From contig NC_065537.1 of NCBI RefSeq assembly GCF_932294415.1, positions 52,186,302 through 52,250,301 of the forward strand: a stretch of 64,000 bases of DNA, read 5' to 3'. The DNA comes from Quercus robur. Its lineage: Eukaryota > Streptophyta > Magnoliopsida > Fagales > Fagaceae. The notes beneath the pieces were generated by a model. That model had not been told where the DNA came from and searched no databases. It saw nothing but the letters and a program-made list of their open reading frames with translations. Position 1 is the stretch's first letter, and every line of letters starts with the position of its first letter. Positions 36,759-50,270 of this stretch are shown here, one piece after another. The position numbers were made by a program, and so were the translations under genes.

Positions 36759-38640
36759 TGTAGATACCGCATTTTGTACCCCTTACGACTCGAGTTTCCG
36801 TTTTTTAATGATGTTAGAATTTTAAAGCCTAAGGTTGGTTTAGAGCCCGATCAAATTAAAATTGACTTAAGGAAAGTATTTGTGAAAAATATTACTTATT
36901 TTTGGAAGAATAAATCTATTTTTGGAAAAGAAATGCCACTGAACCCTAGGGCATGCGTACGCATCCATGCATATGCACACACATGCTCAAGCTCTACATG
37001 CGTATGCTTCATGCATGTGTACACGAACACGGGCATACATGCACATGCTAGGGTTCCAAAAACCAATATGGAAAAGTTTTCTGTATTAAAACTTGACTTG
37101 GAACAAATCTCACATGGTCTAGGACCACCCCCAAACCCCTATTTTTGACTATATAAAGCCTAAAATGGTTGCTTTTTAGAGGAGGACGAATTCTGGTGGT
37201 ACATATAAGATTCACTAGAAAATAGTGAATCAAAGAGGAAGTTTTTCATAAAACATCCTCAAGTCAAATTTTGTTTGATTGGGACCTATTCTAGTCTTGA
37301 TCTTTAAGTTCTAAGTTTACTAACTCATTTTTGAATTGGTTGTGACTAGATTGACCGAGGAGAATGGTCAAAATCAAGCTCTAAAAGAGTTCTAGCGTTG
37401 AGATAAATTTTCTAACTTTAGCTCTTCACTTTTCTTTGATTTTTCTTTATTTATATATGTTTTTATATGCTCTAATATGTTTTTTAGTTTAGGTTTATTT
37501 CATGTTTATATTTGAAGCATGTTAGGTTATTAGATTTCTTGCTTTCTGAGTTTCTGTTCTACAGTTTTTGGATTAAGGTTCTTGTAGTATGCATACGCAT
37601 ACAGTTGGGCTGTGCACGCATGACCTATGTATGCGCAGGCATACTCAAACCCAAAAACCCTAGTTCTATTTTCCTTTTGTTTTTCTTTTGTCATGTTCAC
37701 ATGTTTAACCACTGTTTAACATTTTTTGTCTGTCTTTGAGTCTCTACTTCTTTGTTTTATTTTTGTTTGTTTTATCTCTTTTATGCTTATAGGTTTTTAG
37801 ATTGTTTGAATACCATGAACATGCATAAATATGAACATGCATTGATGCATAGATGCCGTGTTGCAATGAGGTAAGTGAGATAAATTATGCATTTACATGA
37901 ACATGCATTGTTTGGATATAACCTTGGTTTGATTAAGGAACATGAATATGCTTAGTTTGAATGCTATGCCTTTGATGTGAAGATGCCTTTACATGTTTGT
38001 TTGATTATCTTTCATGATGTTTTTGCCCTTGGGTTATGTATGTTATGATGCCATGATAGGTGAATGCTATGTTTTGAGATGATTATGCCATATGTTTAGA
38101 TGCATGCTAGAGTGTGTGTGAGTTAGAATAATAATATTGAACTTACCTTTAATGAGATTAAGATTTGGAATACAATGAGTGGAAGTCAACCCATGAGTCG
38201 AGTGGGGTTGGGTGCCTAACACCTTCCCATCCCCATACATAAACTCCGGACACGTGCTCTAGTAAAAGATCAATCCTTTCACGAAGGGCGCTACACTTAT
38301 GGTTCCAAAACCTAATCTAGGTGGCGACTCCATTATTTTTCTACGCCATGGTCCACCCTAGGCCAAGGCGTACTTCCCATAGATCCATCACGGGCGCTTG
38401 CTCCCACACACGCCTCACAACTATATGTGTGTGTCCTGGCAGAATGGTAGTGGTAGGTGCAATTATAGAGTACAGAGATCGTGCAACTCGCAACCTGTTC
38501 ACCTCTTAAGGTCACGAGATGGTCGCGAGGTGCACAATTGTACTCTTAAACAAACACCTGCCACATGGACTTCGCAGGCAGCTTAGGTCGTGAGATGGTC
38601 GCCTCCAACCCGTGAGATTTCTAATTGATGTAGTTTTTAG
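36759..38640 (+). mobile_element. Ty3-type LTR or LTR fragment
   Basis: It starts TGTAGATACCGCATTTTGTA, a start I associate with plant Ty3 LTRs, after CATAC. It contains GTGCCTAACACCTTCCCATC and AACCTAATCTAGGTGGCGAC (near 38310), the usual sequence approaching the inner LTR edge. Two zones of alternating purine/pyrimidine with CATGCATAC/GTATGC repeats lie at about 36950-37050 and 37585-37645. No coding domain was found. The right end is uncertain and no second CATAC flank was located. Confidence 0.55.
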
Positions 38641-39702
38641 TCTTCAAGGAGAGGCTCAAGTACACTATCCCAACTTACATGAAAACCCAGAAAACAATAT
38701 ATCACCGATAAAGTGCATTACAAATAAACTTTTGTCACTGAATAAAGCCAGCACGTAACATGACTTCTCAAAAAAAAAAGTCACAATAATTTGATAATTT
38801 TACAATATTTTTAAATTAGTTTATCATCTCCCACATAGGCCTACCATAATTTACAATTATTTTAATAACCACGTATGAGCTGATAGATTAGGGGAACTTG
38901 TGAATTTTTGTTGTGTCCTTGAAGGCTTTCACAGCGTTGATATTTATCTTGTCCCACTTTTTCACAATTCTCTTACTATATTTTAATTAGTAGGTCCCAT
39001 ATTTTACAAAAAATAATAAATAAATAAAACTACATTAGCTTACTATTATTTATTTTTTGTCATTAACATCTATTAATATTTTTTTTATTAATTTTGCTTT
39101 TGATCTTGCCCCTAAACTAAAATCCTAGTTCAATCACAAATTCCTCTTGTACGAGAGTCATTTAGTAACTATGTATATGAGTCAATTGCAAAAAGGGGTT
39201 TGCTCTTATTATATACTTGAACAATTATTCCTACTCAAAAATTTAATCATGAATATTATAGTTTAGTCCATGTTTATGTCATTAATAATCCCATAGAATC
39301 TTTAAGGGTTTTAAAAAAAAACAAAAAAAAACCATATAAGTCCTGAATAAAAAATGTAGTAGCTGATTCTCAAAAAAAAAAAAAAAATGTAGTAGCTAGT
39401 ATATTAATTGGCTATTTGCACGTGTGCACTTGGCGGAGTCTACCAGAACAGCTATCAACAACTACACTAGATAAATACCTAAAAGTCTATGTTTTATGTT
39501 CTCCCTGCATTGAGTCAAACATGACATGATTATTAATATTTATTAGCAGCCTATAGTGACCAGTTGACTAAGAGTTTCAACCTTTTTATTTCATTTCTAA
39601 TTTTCTATACATTAATATCCTCATTTGTCAATATCCTTCTATCCTAGAACTTTATTGCACAAATGGTATACCACTCATTCACCTAGCTCTTGAGCCTGAG
39701 AG

Positions 39703-42700
39703 ATGGCAGCTGTGGTTCCTGACTCCTCCCCTGATTCCATATTTGGCAAGGAAAATGGTATTCACCCTCCCAAACAGCTCGATGCTGGAGCTTTGTTTGT
39801 CCTCAAATCCAAAGGTTTGTAAGTTCTTTTCTTTTCCCCCAGTTCACAACAGATCTTTCAAATGCTTTCATTAGCACTTCATGACCACTCTAGGAGAACT
39901 TTGACCTGTTGATATAGAGCTTCACATGCTGCAACAGTACATGACAAATTTTCCCTTTTTTTATTCTGTACTTTCTAGCTTCATGTAGTATATTCTAAAT
40001 ATGAGTAATGATGATTGGTCCTAAACTATGTAATATTATTATTCTAAGGTTTGGTGTAAATTTTGTGGTATCATTAGGATCATGGTTGCACTGCGGATAC
40101 CATTTAACCACATCAATCGTAGCACCGGTGCTTCTGAGTCTTCCCTTTGCTCTAAGCTTGCTAGGCTGGGTTGGAGGAGTTGTATGCTTAATCCTTGCAG
40201 GTTTAGTAACTTTCTATTCCTACAATCTTCTATCTGCGGTTTTGGAACACCATGCACAACTTGGTCAGCGCCAGCTTCGGTATAGGGATGTGGCTAGTGA
40301 TGTTTTAGGTGGGTATATAATTATATATATGATTATATTTTCTACACTGCTCATAATATATATACCATTTCCTTCTTTATACCGACTTTTTCTTCCATGT
40401 TCAAGATATTAGAGAAACAATTAAAAACCTTTTTAAGATTTCAAGTGAAGTTTGATTTGGAAAAAGAACCAATACTTAATGATTTTTCTTTTCCTGCTGG
40501 GTTTATAATGAAAATAAATTGTTAGTTTTATGCATTTCCTCTCTTTTTTTTTTATATATATTTTCTTCTGTGTAATTGAGGCTTTGGTACCTGATGCTAA
40601 ATTGTCCAAGATATATATGTTGGCATTGGCAGGACCTAGATGGGGCAAATATGTTGTTGGGCCACTTCAATTTGGGATATGCTATGGCGCAGTTGTGGCT
40701 GGCAGCCTTCTGGGAGGGCAGAGCCTTAAGGTCAGTTGTGTCAGTTTACCACGTTTATTATTATGATACTCTTACATTCATTTTATTTTTTTAATATTCA
40801 TTTTCATGTTTTAAAATGTTTAAACATATCGGTATTAATTGTGAATATTGATGTAAAATAGTGAATATAAATGGTAAAATAATATTTTTCCTTATCAATT
40901 TGGGATATGTGATTAAATTCATTATATAGTTTATTATTGGGATACTTAATTGATTCTCTACTTAAATTTACTAGTAAACATCTCTAATTAATTCTCTCTC
41001 TCTCTCTTTCTCTCTCCTTTTTTTTGGTTGATAATTTGATAGTTAGGGGTAGAAAAATTTGAATATTAAATGTCTCTGTTGAAAACATCTGAAGGTGCTA
41101 GTTGGGTTACAAAACTCTTAACTTTAACCATAATTATTCAATTTTCTATATCCCATTATGAATTTAATTATTGAAATCTAGTATTATTTAAGAATTGAAA
41201 GGCAACATCACTTCTAAAGTATGGAATAATGACTTAAGATTCATATAGGAGATATAGGGGGTGTTTGGTACATATTTTCAAACAATTTTCAGTTTTTAAG
41301 TGCATGTACCAAACACTTCCTAGTGTTCAAATTCCCTTTTTCCATTCTTGTAAGGATTGAATTATATATATTTTTTTTTAAACAATATGCGAAATTGTCA
41401 AGAACAACTCCATTTCCAGAGTATGCACATCCAAATTTGTCCTTAGCGTTTGAAACAGCAAAGTATTTAAGATACCTCTCCGTATAGGAGCTTGCTTCAG
41501 GATAATAAATTTAACACTCAAGAATAAAAATATCAAATAATTTCTAATAAATTTCTCCACATTTAAATAGAATACACGAATAATTTATCCATAAAAAAAT
41601 AAAATAAAATAAAATAAGAGTTTAATGCAGATTGGTTGAAGGAGAAGAAAATATTTTGTGTTTTTCTTTTTGTAGTGGAATTAGGATTTATTTTCTTTTT
41701 CAAGTTCAATTAAAATCATTTTCTTAGTAATGCAGCATGGTAATAGGCATGTAGAAGCAGAATATGTAACATACAATACTACAACTCTTCCATAAAACCT
41801 AAATTCTACGAAAATACTAGACTAATAGGAAAAATAATAGAGAAAACTTGTCTAACAAACATTTATTTTCTTCACACCTATAAGCTGAAAAGCATGAATG
41901 CAAGATAAAGAAAAGTCAAGATTCCATCTCCGCTTTGCTCATGCTTTATACTTATTTTCTTCACACCTTTCTTTTAGTCAAACATGCAAACACACCCATA
42001 CTAACACATGTATGACTTTTTACTGGAAATGAAATTTTTTTATTAAAAGTATTGTAGATAAAGGTAAAAATTAGCTAAAATAGTACAATAAGACCCATAA
42101 ATAACACAAAAAATACAGTGAAACTCATGAATAGTAGCAAAAATAAACCGAATGATAAAATAAATTGACAAAAATAATCTTTGCCCAATAACCACATAAA
42201 ATGTTTTTTCAAGGCAATCACCGCCCAATTGAGTCGGTCATTACCATTTTGTTATCAAGGGAATTTGTTTTGGATCTAAAAAATTTGTGGTTATAAATAG
42301 CATTAAGGCCCTTTTGGTAGAGTTGTTAAATAACTCTTTTTTAGTTTTTAAATAACATTACACACATTTCTACATACTTTTTCACTCATACGTGTTTCAA
42401 AAAACTACAAATAACATTACTCAAACTTCTCTGCCAAATAAGCCTAGTCACAAACAACTTTTTTTTAGACTAGTTTAGTTATATATGGGTAGAAAACATT
42501 ATGTTTTACTGAACTACTTTTAAAAGATCACCTCTTTATCCTTCTTGATTTATATTTGCTAAGTCATCCACTGCAGATTATGATTCTTATAGACTTTCAT
42601 CTATCTAAATACTTAGTAGCATGGTGATTCATTTATACAAAACTTCTACTCCAAGCACACACAATGGAGCCATAGGCAATGAAGTGAAATCCAAACCATG

Positions 42701-45700
42701 AAATAATTTTTTCTAATAATTCAGCAGATATTGTGTAAAAGGAAAAACATAACACAACTGCAACACATAAGAGGAACAGAGGATCAAAAGGCTTGAACCT
42801 CTACAACACAAACAGACTATATCAAACTACAGAAATTACATGGATATGATCTAGTAGGTAATTATACTGAGACTGACAAATTAAGCAAATAATAACAAAT
42901 TCATTAAATTTCCGCAGTTTTATTCCTTCAACATAACTTTCATGCCATTTTTGGAAAATATTAGAGGTTTGCGATGATGAAAATTCCAAGGCACGGTGCC
43001 TTGCTTAATTTTATAAATCCGAGTCCAAGAACTCTTCACCCCATATTCTTTCATCAACCACACATCATTACACTTCAAGAAAGAATTCACCATAAAACAG
43101 AGATATCCTCCTAAAACTGTTGAGTTAGCATAAGCTTTGACACTAGGCCTGTTTGATAGAGGAGTTTGAGTAGTATTATTTGTAGTTTTTTGAAATACAT
43201 GTGAGTGAAAAAATGTGTAAAAATGTGTATAATATTGTTTAAAAACTGAAGATGATTGTTTGAAACACCCTACCAAACAGGCCCTATATTGTTAAATAAA
43301 AGACTAAACAAAGAGCTTTTATTCAAAACTTAACTCTTGGAATTACACACTTCACAAGCACTATTATTGCATCAATATACACACGGCACTGTTGCAATCA
43401 CAAGCACTATTATTGCATCAATGCACACACGGCACTGTTACAATCACACTATTATTGACTTTGCTTCACTTCTCTTTAATTTACTTCACCTATCACTTGA
43501 CTTCTCTTCACCTCACACACTTCACCTTACACGTCTCTCACACCTCTCATGCTTTATGTCGGTTAAGAAAACCGTCTTTGAAGCTTCTAGCTTCATCTTT
43601 TTAAATACTTTATTTACCAAGCTTTTAGTCTATTCTATAAACATGTGGCTGAGATTAACTTATGGAGGATGTTCTAGAGATTGTGTGAGACGTTCTAGGA
43701 GTTTAGATTTTTAACAAAAACCACCAAAGACTTGAAATTTCTCAGTGGCAAGATCAGAAGTAAGAAGAGACTCTGGTCGGGTTGAATATGAAGGCCCACA
43801 TGGAGGAGCAATTAACCAATGTATAGCTCCATTCAAGGATGCCGAACTCGAACATATGGAGCACTCCTTCATTTTCCAACAACGTGATCTAAGACTATAT
43901 ACCTTGACTTCAAAGTCTAATAGCGGCGTTATCTTCTTTAGAAAATTCAACTATCCTCACTACCTTATAATCATCATTATGTGGATCATGGCCAAATGCA
44001 AAATTGGGCCTTCGAGAACCAGAATAATCTCTAGGATCATTATGTGGATTCCAAATTGCAATCTCTAAATCTCAAACGTGAATGCAAACCAAACCGTGAC
44101 AGTAGTCCAAGATATTGGTTTTGTAATTTGGTTGGCATAGTGGCACGGGAATTTGCACAGCCTTGCCAAATCCGTTATTGTTGTCGAGGAAAGGGACCGA
44201 GAAGTAACGATCGGTTGGATAGAAGTCATGTTCCTTGAGGATGAAGGCTTGATCTTTGTTGGCCTCGATGGAGTGCTTAAGGTGCAACTTGACGAAGTCA
44301 GGGTCCTTGATTAAGGAATACCATTGTTTGGAAACGCTGAGGAAGCGTACTAGAGACTTGACGGGTAATCGGGATAGTATTTTGGTGATTAGCTCTAGCT
44401 GAAGATAAGACACCATGGAAGAGATTTGATTTTTTTTTTTTTTTTTTTTTTTCTGGATAGTGAATAGTGTTAGATTACTCAGATTAGTATTGTTATTTCA
44501 AGATTCGGGGAATTTAAACAACAGTTTTCGTTGTTTAAATATTTGGGTTCATGAATTTTTTCTGGTCGTCCAATTTCTCTTTTCACTTTTTTGGGTTCAG
44601 GGATTTTGCTTTTGCAAGCCAAACTGGATTTTTAGATTAGTTTGCCCTCTTGCCTAGAAAAAAAAAAAAAAAAAAGTATTATTAACATATTTTTGGAAAA
44701 AGAAAAATTTTTTAAAAAAAATCACTAAATTCCTATTGCCTCTATTCCTTTGCTTCTTTTTTTCATCAATCACTTCACAATTTCTCTGTTTTAAATTATA
44801 GATATAGTTTTTATTTTTATTTTTACTTAACTTAACTAATTAAAACAAGTAGATAAAAATAAATTATCCCAAACAGATACATTTGTAAAACAAATATCTA
44901 AGACATTTTTTCTATTTAAAGCACAAAAAACAACACATATGATAGAAATAACTTATTTTTTTGTTACATAAAAAATGATAAGGATGTAATCATCGGTAGA
45001 AATCATATATCTGAGTGTAATCATAATAGTTTACTTTTTTTATGAGAAATCAATCATTATCTTATTTAGAGTATTCTATTACACGTTTATTTTTCTTTCT
45101 AATTAAAGTTTTAAAATGAAAAAAGAAAAAAAAAAAAAAAAAAAGATATAACATGCAGCACTGTAGTTGATGGTATATACAATGAAATACTAAGCGTTAG
45201 AAAGAGAATTTCTAATTCACTGGAAAGGGATGACAAGTCAAATCCACTCTTTTAGTTGAATATGATAATTTATAGGGAGTGCGTACTTTTAAGATATGTT
45301 CTAACTTACTAACTTTATTTTTTCATTTAATTGTTGGTAAATTTTGAATCTAAGACCTACCAAATCTCACATGACCAAGTAATCTTCTTTGCTTGGTTGA
45401 TATAGGCTAGAAACTTTACTAATTAAGCTAGTTGATATGCACAAATACTAATCCTTTTATCACCACAAGGTAAAAGAAGATAAGTTATTCATCTCAAAAC
45501 AAATAATAATGAAATGTCTAGAGAAAATTAGATTCTCCATTTGGACTATAATCTAGACAATGAAAAAGATCATAATGAAACTCTGAGAACAGATTTCATA
45601 TACAAAATGCTCTGTTTTTCTTGTCACTAACTCTTAATTTTTCTTTTTGGCAGTTCATTTACTTGCTCCATAACCCAAATGGGACTATGAAGCTTTACCA

Positions 45701-47302
45701 GTTTATTAGTATGTTTGGAGTATTTATGCTGTTTTTAGCACAAATTCCATCCTTTCACTCGCTGAGGCATATCAATCTTGTCTCTCTAGCCCTTTGCCTT
45801 GCTTTCAGTGCTTGTGTCACAGCCGGTACCATACATGTCGGTAAGACTTCAGCACCACAAATTACATGAAAACATGTCTCCGAATATGAATATCACAGAC
45901 ATTGAGACATACACTGCTTTTACAGGATATTCCAAGAATGCTCCTACTAGGGACTATTCCTTAAATAGCTCCGGACTAAATCGTGTTTTTGGTGGTGTTA
46001 ATGCTGTTTCAATCATTGCTACTACATATGCCTGTGGAATTATTCCGGAAATACAGGTTTAGTTCTGCCCCTGCATTCATTTGTTGCCAAGAAAAAAATT
46101 TTGAGAAAAGAAAGAAAAAACAAATCCTATTTTATTCCCCTTTCTTTATTTTGAGCTTGTATATACAAACTGAAATTCCAGTTAAATTGTGATATAACTT
46201 GCATCTAACTCCGATTATAGTATGAAAGAAAGTATCTCTTGTAACAGTTCTATCAAGTCTAATAGCACAATGAATGAATATATACCATATGATTCAATTT
46301 TCTGTTCTTTAGTCAAAATTGGTCTCACCAACTTTCCATTCATTGGGTTAATTCATTGATAACTTGTATAACTGTTAACAAAAATACTTTCTCCTAATGT
46401 GTAGATCAAAGTTAGATTCTATATACTTCAATGCCAATGATTATAAGTGAGAAATAGAACTAGGTTGCCTTATATTTCTTCCATTCACAGGCAACCATAG
46501 CTCCTCCAGTCAAGGGTAAAATGCTCAAAGGTTTATGCGTCTGTTACTCTGTTATACTCGTGACTTATTTCAGCGTTGCAATCTCTGGGTATTGGGCATT
46601 TGGCAATCAGGCTATGGGGACTGTTCTTTCAAATTTTATGGGTAATGGACAGCCTTTGCTACCAACTTGGTTTCTCTTGATGACCAATATTTTCATTCTT
46701 CTGCAAATATCAGCTGTCACAGTGGTAAGTCCAACTCAAATATTTAGCTTGATAATGCCAAAAAATTAAACTGATGTTTACAATTTTCAGACATTTGTAT
46801 ATTATGTTATTGACTTAGCACCAATCATATTCATTGTCATGTCGGTCTGTAAACTTCACAATCCTTCCCTCAAATATGGCAGCATTAACTTTCATGACTA
46901 TATTACAAATTGGTTAAAATGCAGGTTTACTTGCAACCAACAAATGAAGTGTTTGAAAAGTGGTTTGCAGACCCCAAAATGGATCAGTTTTCCTATCGTA
47001 ACGTTGTGCCAAGGTTGATTTCCCGGTCAATATCAGTGATTATAGGTTCATTAATTGCGGCTATGCTACCGTTCTTTGGAGATATCATGGCAGTTTTTGG
47101 GGCATTTGGATGTATTCCTCTAGATTTTATTTTCCCCATGGTTGTCTACAATATGACTTTCAAGCCCTCAAAGCGTGGCCTTGTTTTTTGGGGTAACACG
47201 TTCATTGCAGTGGCATCTACAGCTTTGTCCATCGTAGGTGCAATAGCATCAGTTCGACAAATAGTTATCGATGCCAAAACATATCGTTTGTTTGCTAACT
47301 AG
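39703..47302 (+). CDS. GAT1-like: GABA transporter 1-like amino acid permease, copy B
   Basis: Seven exons: 39703-39814, 40078-40308, 40633-40730, 45654-45840, 45926-46056, 46491-46724 and 46925-47302, all with GT/AG borders and the same phases as copy A. The joined protein is 456 aa, an AAAP-family permease expected in the plasma membrane. It differs from A by scattered substitutions (for example S for A before [13 protein letters not shown] for [18 protein letters not shown] for [20 protein letters not shown] for [11 protein letters not shown]). It is intact. The C terminus is RLFAN-stop, one residue shorter than A's RLFANM, because a Helitron inserted inside the AAT codon: its terminal CTAG supplies the third base of the Asn codon (AAC) and the TAG stop. 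All transcript sequence after the stop is therefore Helitron-derived. Confidence 0.93.
41256..41321. mobile_element. Very short foldback (MITE remnant)
   Basis: GGGGGTGTTTGGTACAT at the left pairs with ATGTACCAAACACTTCC at the right over 66 bp. It lies in intron 3 of copy B and is not seen in copy A. Confidence 0.55.
42306..42446. mobile_element. hAT-like MITE in intron 3 of copy B
   Basis: The left end AAGGCCCTTTTGGTAGAG pairs with the right end (reverse complement AGGCTTATTTGGCAGAG). It is about 140 bp and absent from the matching point in copy A (near 5970). Termini of the GGCCYNTTTGGYAGAG type recall hAT MITEs. Confidence 0.65.
43145..43284. mobile_element. hAT-like MITE disrupting the F-box pseudogene
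   Basis: AGGCCTGTTTGATAGAGGAG at the left pairs with the reverse complement of CCTACCAAACAGGCCC at the right. It is about 140 bp and of the same general type as the element at 42306-42446. An 8-bp target duplication is not evident. Confidence 0.7.
43352..43443. repeat. Two tandem 46-bp units
   Basis: CACAAGCACTATTATTGCAT followed by CAAT.CACACGGCACTGTT occurs twice in succession. It lies inside the unidentified insertion (43290-43716) in the F-box pseudogene, which has TGTTAAA...TTTAACA ends but no target repeat. Confidence 0.75.
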
Positions 47303-47588
47303 TAAGTTGCCCGTGTAATGCACAGATAACGTTGTAATGTTTTGTGTAAATTTGTTTTTTAGAGAATGTTATACATATATTATAGCATATTTGTTATAAA
47401 AATTTGTTAGTAATGAGTTCATCATAAGAAGTAACAATTATATATTGCACATACATATCTATTATAATTATTCTGTTCAAGTAATGAGCAAAAAAAAAAA
47501 AAAAAACAACAACAACAACATTGGAGTAATATTGTATAACAAAAGTTGATAAAAGCATATTAATTCATTTTATATTATTGATCTTTAT

Positions 47589-49499
47589 CCCCTTCCTACT
47601 AATAGTGGAAGCCCCAAGTATTTCTCATGATGTCTGACTATCTCGACCCCTAACTGGATAAAGGATCAGGTGGGAAGGAAAATTGTGGGGTGGAAAGGCA
47701 AGCTCTTATCCAATGCAGGTAGAGAAATCCTTATAAAAGCTGTTGCACAAGCCACATCTATATACACTATGAGTGTTTTCAAGTCTAGACTCTCTGTGCA
47801 AGGATTTGAATTCAATAATGGGTAATTTCTAGTGGGGTCAGAAAGAAAGGGAAAGGAGATTGGCATGGGTTTCTTGGGAGAAATTATGCAAACCAAAGTC
47901 CGAGGGAGGTATAAGGTTTAGGGACCTCAAGGCTTTCAATCTAGCACTCTTAGCGAAGCAAGGATGGAGAATTTTAGAGAATCCAAACTCACTAGTTCAT
48001 AGAGTTTACAAAGCTAAGTACTTTACAAAGGAGTCGTTCTTAAATGCTCAAGTGGGTAGGAAGCCCTCCTACACGTGGCGAAGTATTATGCCAGCAAGAG
48101 ATATAATTATGAAGGGCTCTTGGTGGTGCATAGGCAATGGGCAAAAAGTTCACATTTGGAATGATAGGTGGATCCCAAGACCAAATTCCTTCAAAGTAAT
48201 CAGTCCTCGGAGAGCTCAGTATAAGGAAGTGATGGTTTCGGACCTCATTGATACAAATAGGAGGAGCTAGGATGCAACCAAGGTCAAAAGCATTTTAATC
48301 CCGCATGAACACAGATAATGTTGGGCATCCCAATAAGCTATAGACTACCTGATGATTCGGTCATATGGGCTGGGACCCCAAATGGAAAATTTACAGTGAA
48401 GAGTGCCTACAGGGTAGTGCAAAATTGCCTAAATGAGGGGTCTACAAGGTCTGACATGGGCAGCAGCTTTGACAATGCGAAGATGAAAGCTATATGGAAA
48501 ATGGTTTGGCAATTGGAGTGCCCAAGCAAAATAAAACACTTCATGTGAAGGGCGTGTAAGAACATTCTTCCTACTAGAAATAGGCTAAAGGTGAGGGGAG
48601 TAGGTTGTGAGGACTGCTGTGCTCTGTGTGGTTCTAGTGAGACATCAGGGCATATCCTTTGGGATTGTAAATTTGCAAAGGAAGTATGGAATGGAATGAA
48701 AACTAAACTCCCTGCTCTGCCTAAACCCGTGCTTGAGTTCTTGAATTTGTGTGGGAGGTAGTGGATTCTTGTCCAAATGTTAATTGGGTGCCGTTTGTTG
48801 TGACTGCATGGAACTCGTGGAATAATAAAAATACAGTGATACATGGTGGACAAAACAAAGGGAAGGTGGGGCTTATTAAGTCAGTGGTTGGTTATGTTGA
48901 AGAGATCAAAAGTGAGAAGACAACATAGAGGAGAGCTCATTTAGGTGCTGCACAAATATGGACTCCATCAAAGCAAGGATGGTATAAGGTTAATACGGAT
49001 GGAGCAGTGTTCAGGGAGGCAGGGAGCTGAGGCATAGGAGTGGTAGTCAGGAATGATAAGGGACAGATCATGGGGGCACTGAGCAGAAGACTGGAGCTGC
49101 CACTGGGAGCGTTGGAGGTAGAGGCAAAAGCTGTGGAAGAAGGGGTCCAATTTGCAAGGGACCTTAGCCTTGGTCAGATAGTAATTGAGAGTGACTCTCA
49201 AGTGGTGGTCAACTCATCACGCGATCTAGGCCTGACTCAAAGTTATGTCCAAAAAGTAATTGAAGGCACAAGAATGGGATTGTGCTGGTTTACTACGTGG
49301 GAGGTGTCTCACACTCATAGAGGCTGCAACGTCGCGGGTCATATTCTGGCAAAACATGCCAAGGTTGTACATGATTGTGACATTTGGGTGGAGGATACTC
49401 CATCTATGATTGTAGATCAAGTACTAAATGATGTAAACTGTATGACTTCCATTTCGGTTTAATGAAATGTATATGTTGTGAATCAAAAATATATATATA
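47589..49499 (+). mobile_element. L1-type LINE, 5'-truncated, nested in the Helitron
   Basis: The ~1.9 kb insertion is flanked by an 18-bp perfect target duplication, TATATTATTGATCTTTAT (47571-47588 and 49500-49517), and ends in an AT tail. It begins within the end of the reverse transcriptase (GWKGKLLSNAGREILIKAVA). It then has WVSWEKLCKPKSEGGIRFRD and WRILENPNSLVHRVYKAKYF, a zinc-binding C..CG....H.....C region near 48600-48670, and a plant-type RNase H (KVNTDGAVF, VVRNDKGQIMGALS, VIESDSQVVVN, HTHRGCNVAGHILAKHA). Several stops and frameshifts make it inactive. The 5' truncation is usual for LINE insertion by target-primed reverse transcription. Confidence 0.93.
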
Positions 49500-49867
49500 T
49501 ATATTATTGATCTTTATTATGTGATGTAATAAAGAGCTTCATTACAAAATCTCGTTTTTTGTTGTTTCTTCAATGATTTGTTATTGTGGTATGGCGATGC
49601 TTGTAAAGCTTGTTAAGGGGTATGTTATCATCATATGTTTCTTCATCTTCAACATTTGAAGCTTGGTACGATCCTATTTGTTTAATTTTTTAGCTTCCAT
49701 CACTTTTTCCTTTTATTGCATTATTTGTGTTAATCATTAATGAATTGGCATTGGAACATTCTTGACTGGATCTTACAAAGTTTGGACCTCTAGATTTGTT
49801 GTCGTGATTTTTCGTAGATATTTGCATTCATTTTAAATTTCAGTGATATAACAATTTTTTTGTAAAT

Positions 49868-49902
<35 letters not shown>

Positions 49903-50270
49903 TGTTAATTTAGGAATAGTGTAACAAAAGGGTTAATATAGTATATTGGATTGTGTATTTTTCTTTTCTTCTATATCTTTTTGTCATTTGAAGGTGCATA
50001 AAAACTCTTAGCAACTATGTAATTTTCAAAACCATCTTTTAGATTGAATTCATTCAAATAAAGTAGGAAAATGCTTTTTTTTATTTTTTCCAAAAATTTT
50101 CATCAATTCATGTGGGATTCCTTCTCCAATATCAATTTGCAAATGTGGAATTTAATATATATTATGATCAATAGTTTTATAATAATTTTAAATAAGTTGT
50201 ACCTTAGTTTGTTTTTCAGCAAGATCTCTTGCAGATTTATTTAGGATTTTCTCAGAATCTCAATCAAATA

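Larger units (their letters stand above)
42920..44416 (-). pseudogene. F-box protein pseudogene (CPR1-like) in intron 3 of copy B
   Basis: Read from 44416 downward. The F-box is clear: [20 protein letters not shown] then [17 protein letters not shown]. The F-box associated region follows in broken frames: [11 protein letters not shown], then [12 protein letters not shown] and a frameshift near 43920, then [15 protein letters not shown] and [12 protein letters not shown]. About 570 bp of insertions (a MITE and unidentified DNA, 43145-43716) interrupt it before [35 protein letters not shown] and PLIFSKNG at the left end. The 3' end is cut by a deletion relative to copy A. F-box proteins are SCF ubiquitin-ligase substrate receptors; this copy cannot encode one. 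Confidence 0.85.

Noticed and set aside
36750..37148. 132-aa plus-strand open frame
   Set aside because: It lies in an LTR and its sequence is a translation of the CATGCA/CACACA-rich zone; no protein similarity recognised.
43290..43716. Solo LTR with TGTTAAA...TTTAACA ends
   Set aside because: No 5-bp target duplication (TATAT versus AAAAC) and no LTR-family signature; left as unidentified insertion in the F-box pseudogene.
48407..48853. 148-aa minus-strand open frame
   Set aside because: Antisense shadow of the LINE zinc-binding region, which is on the plus strand.
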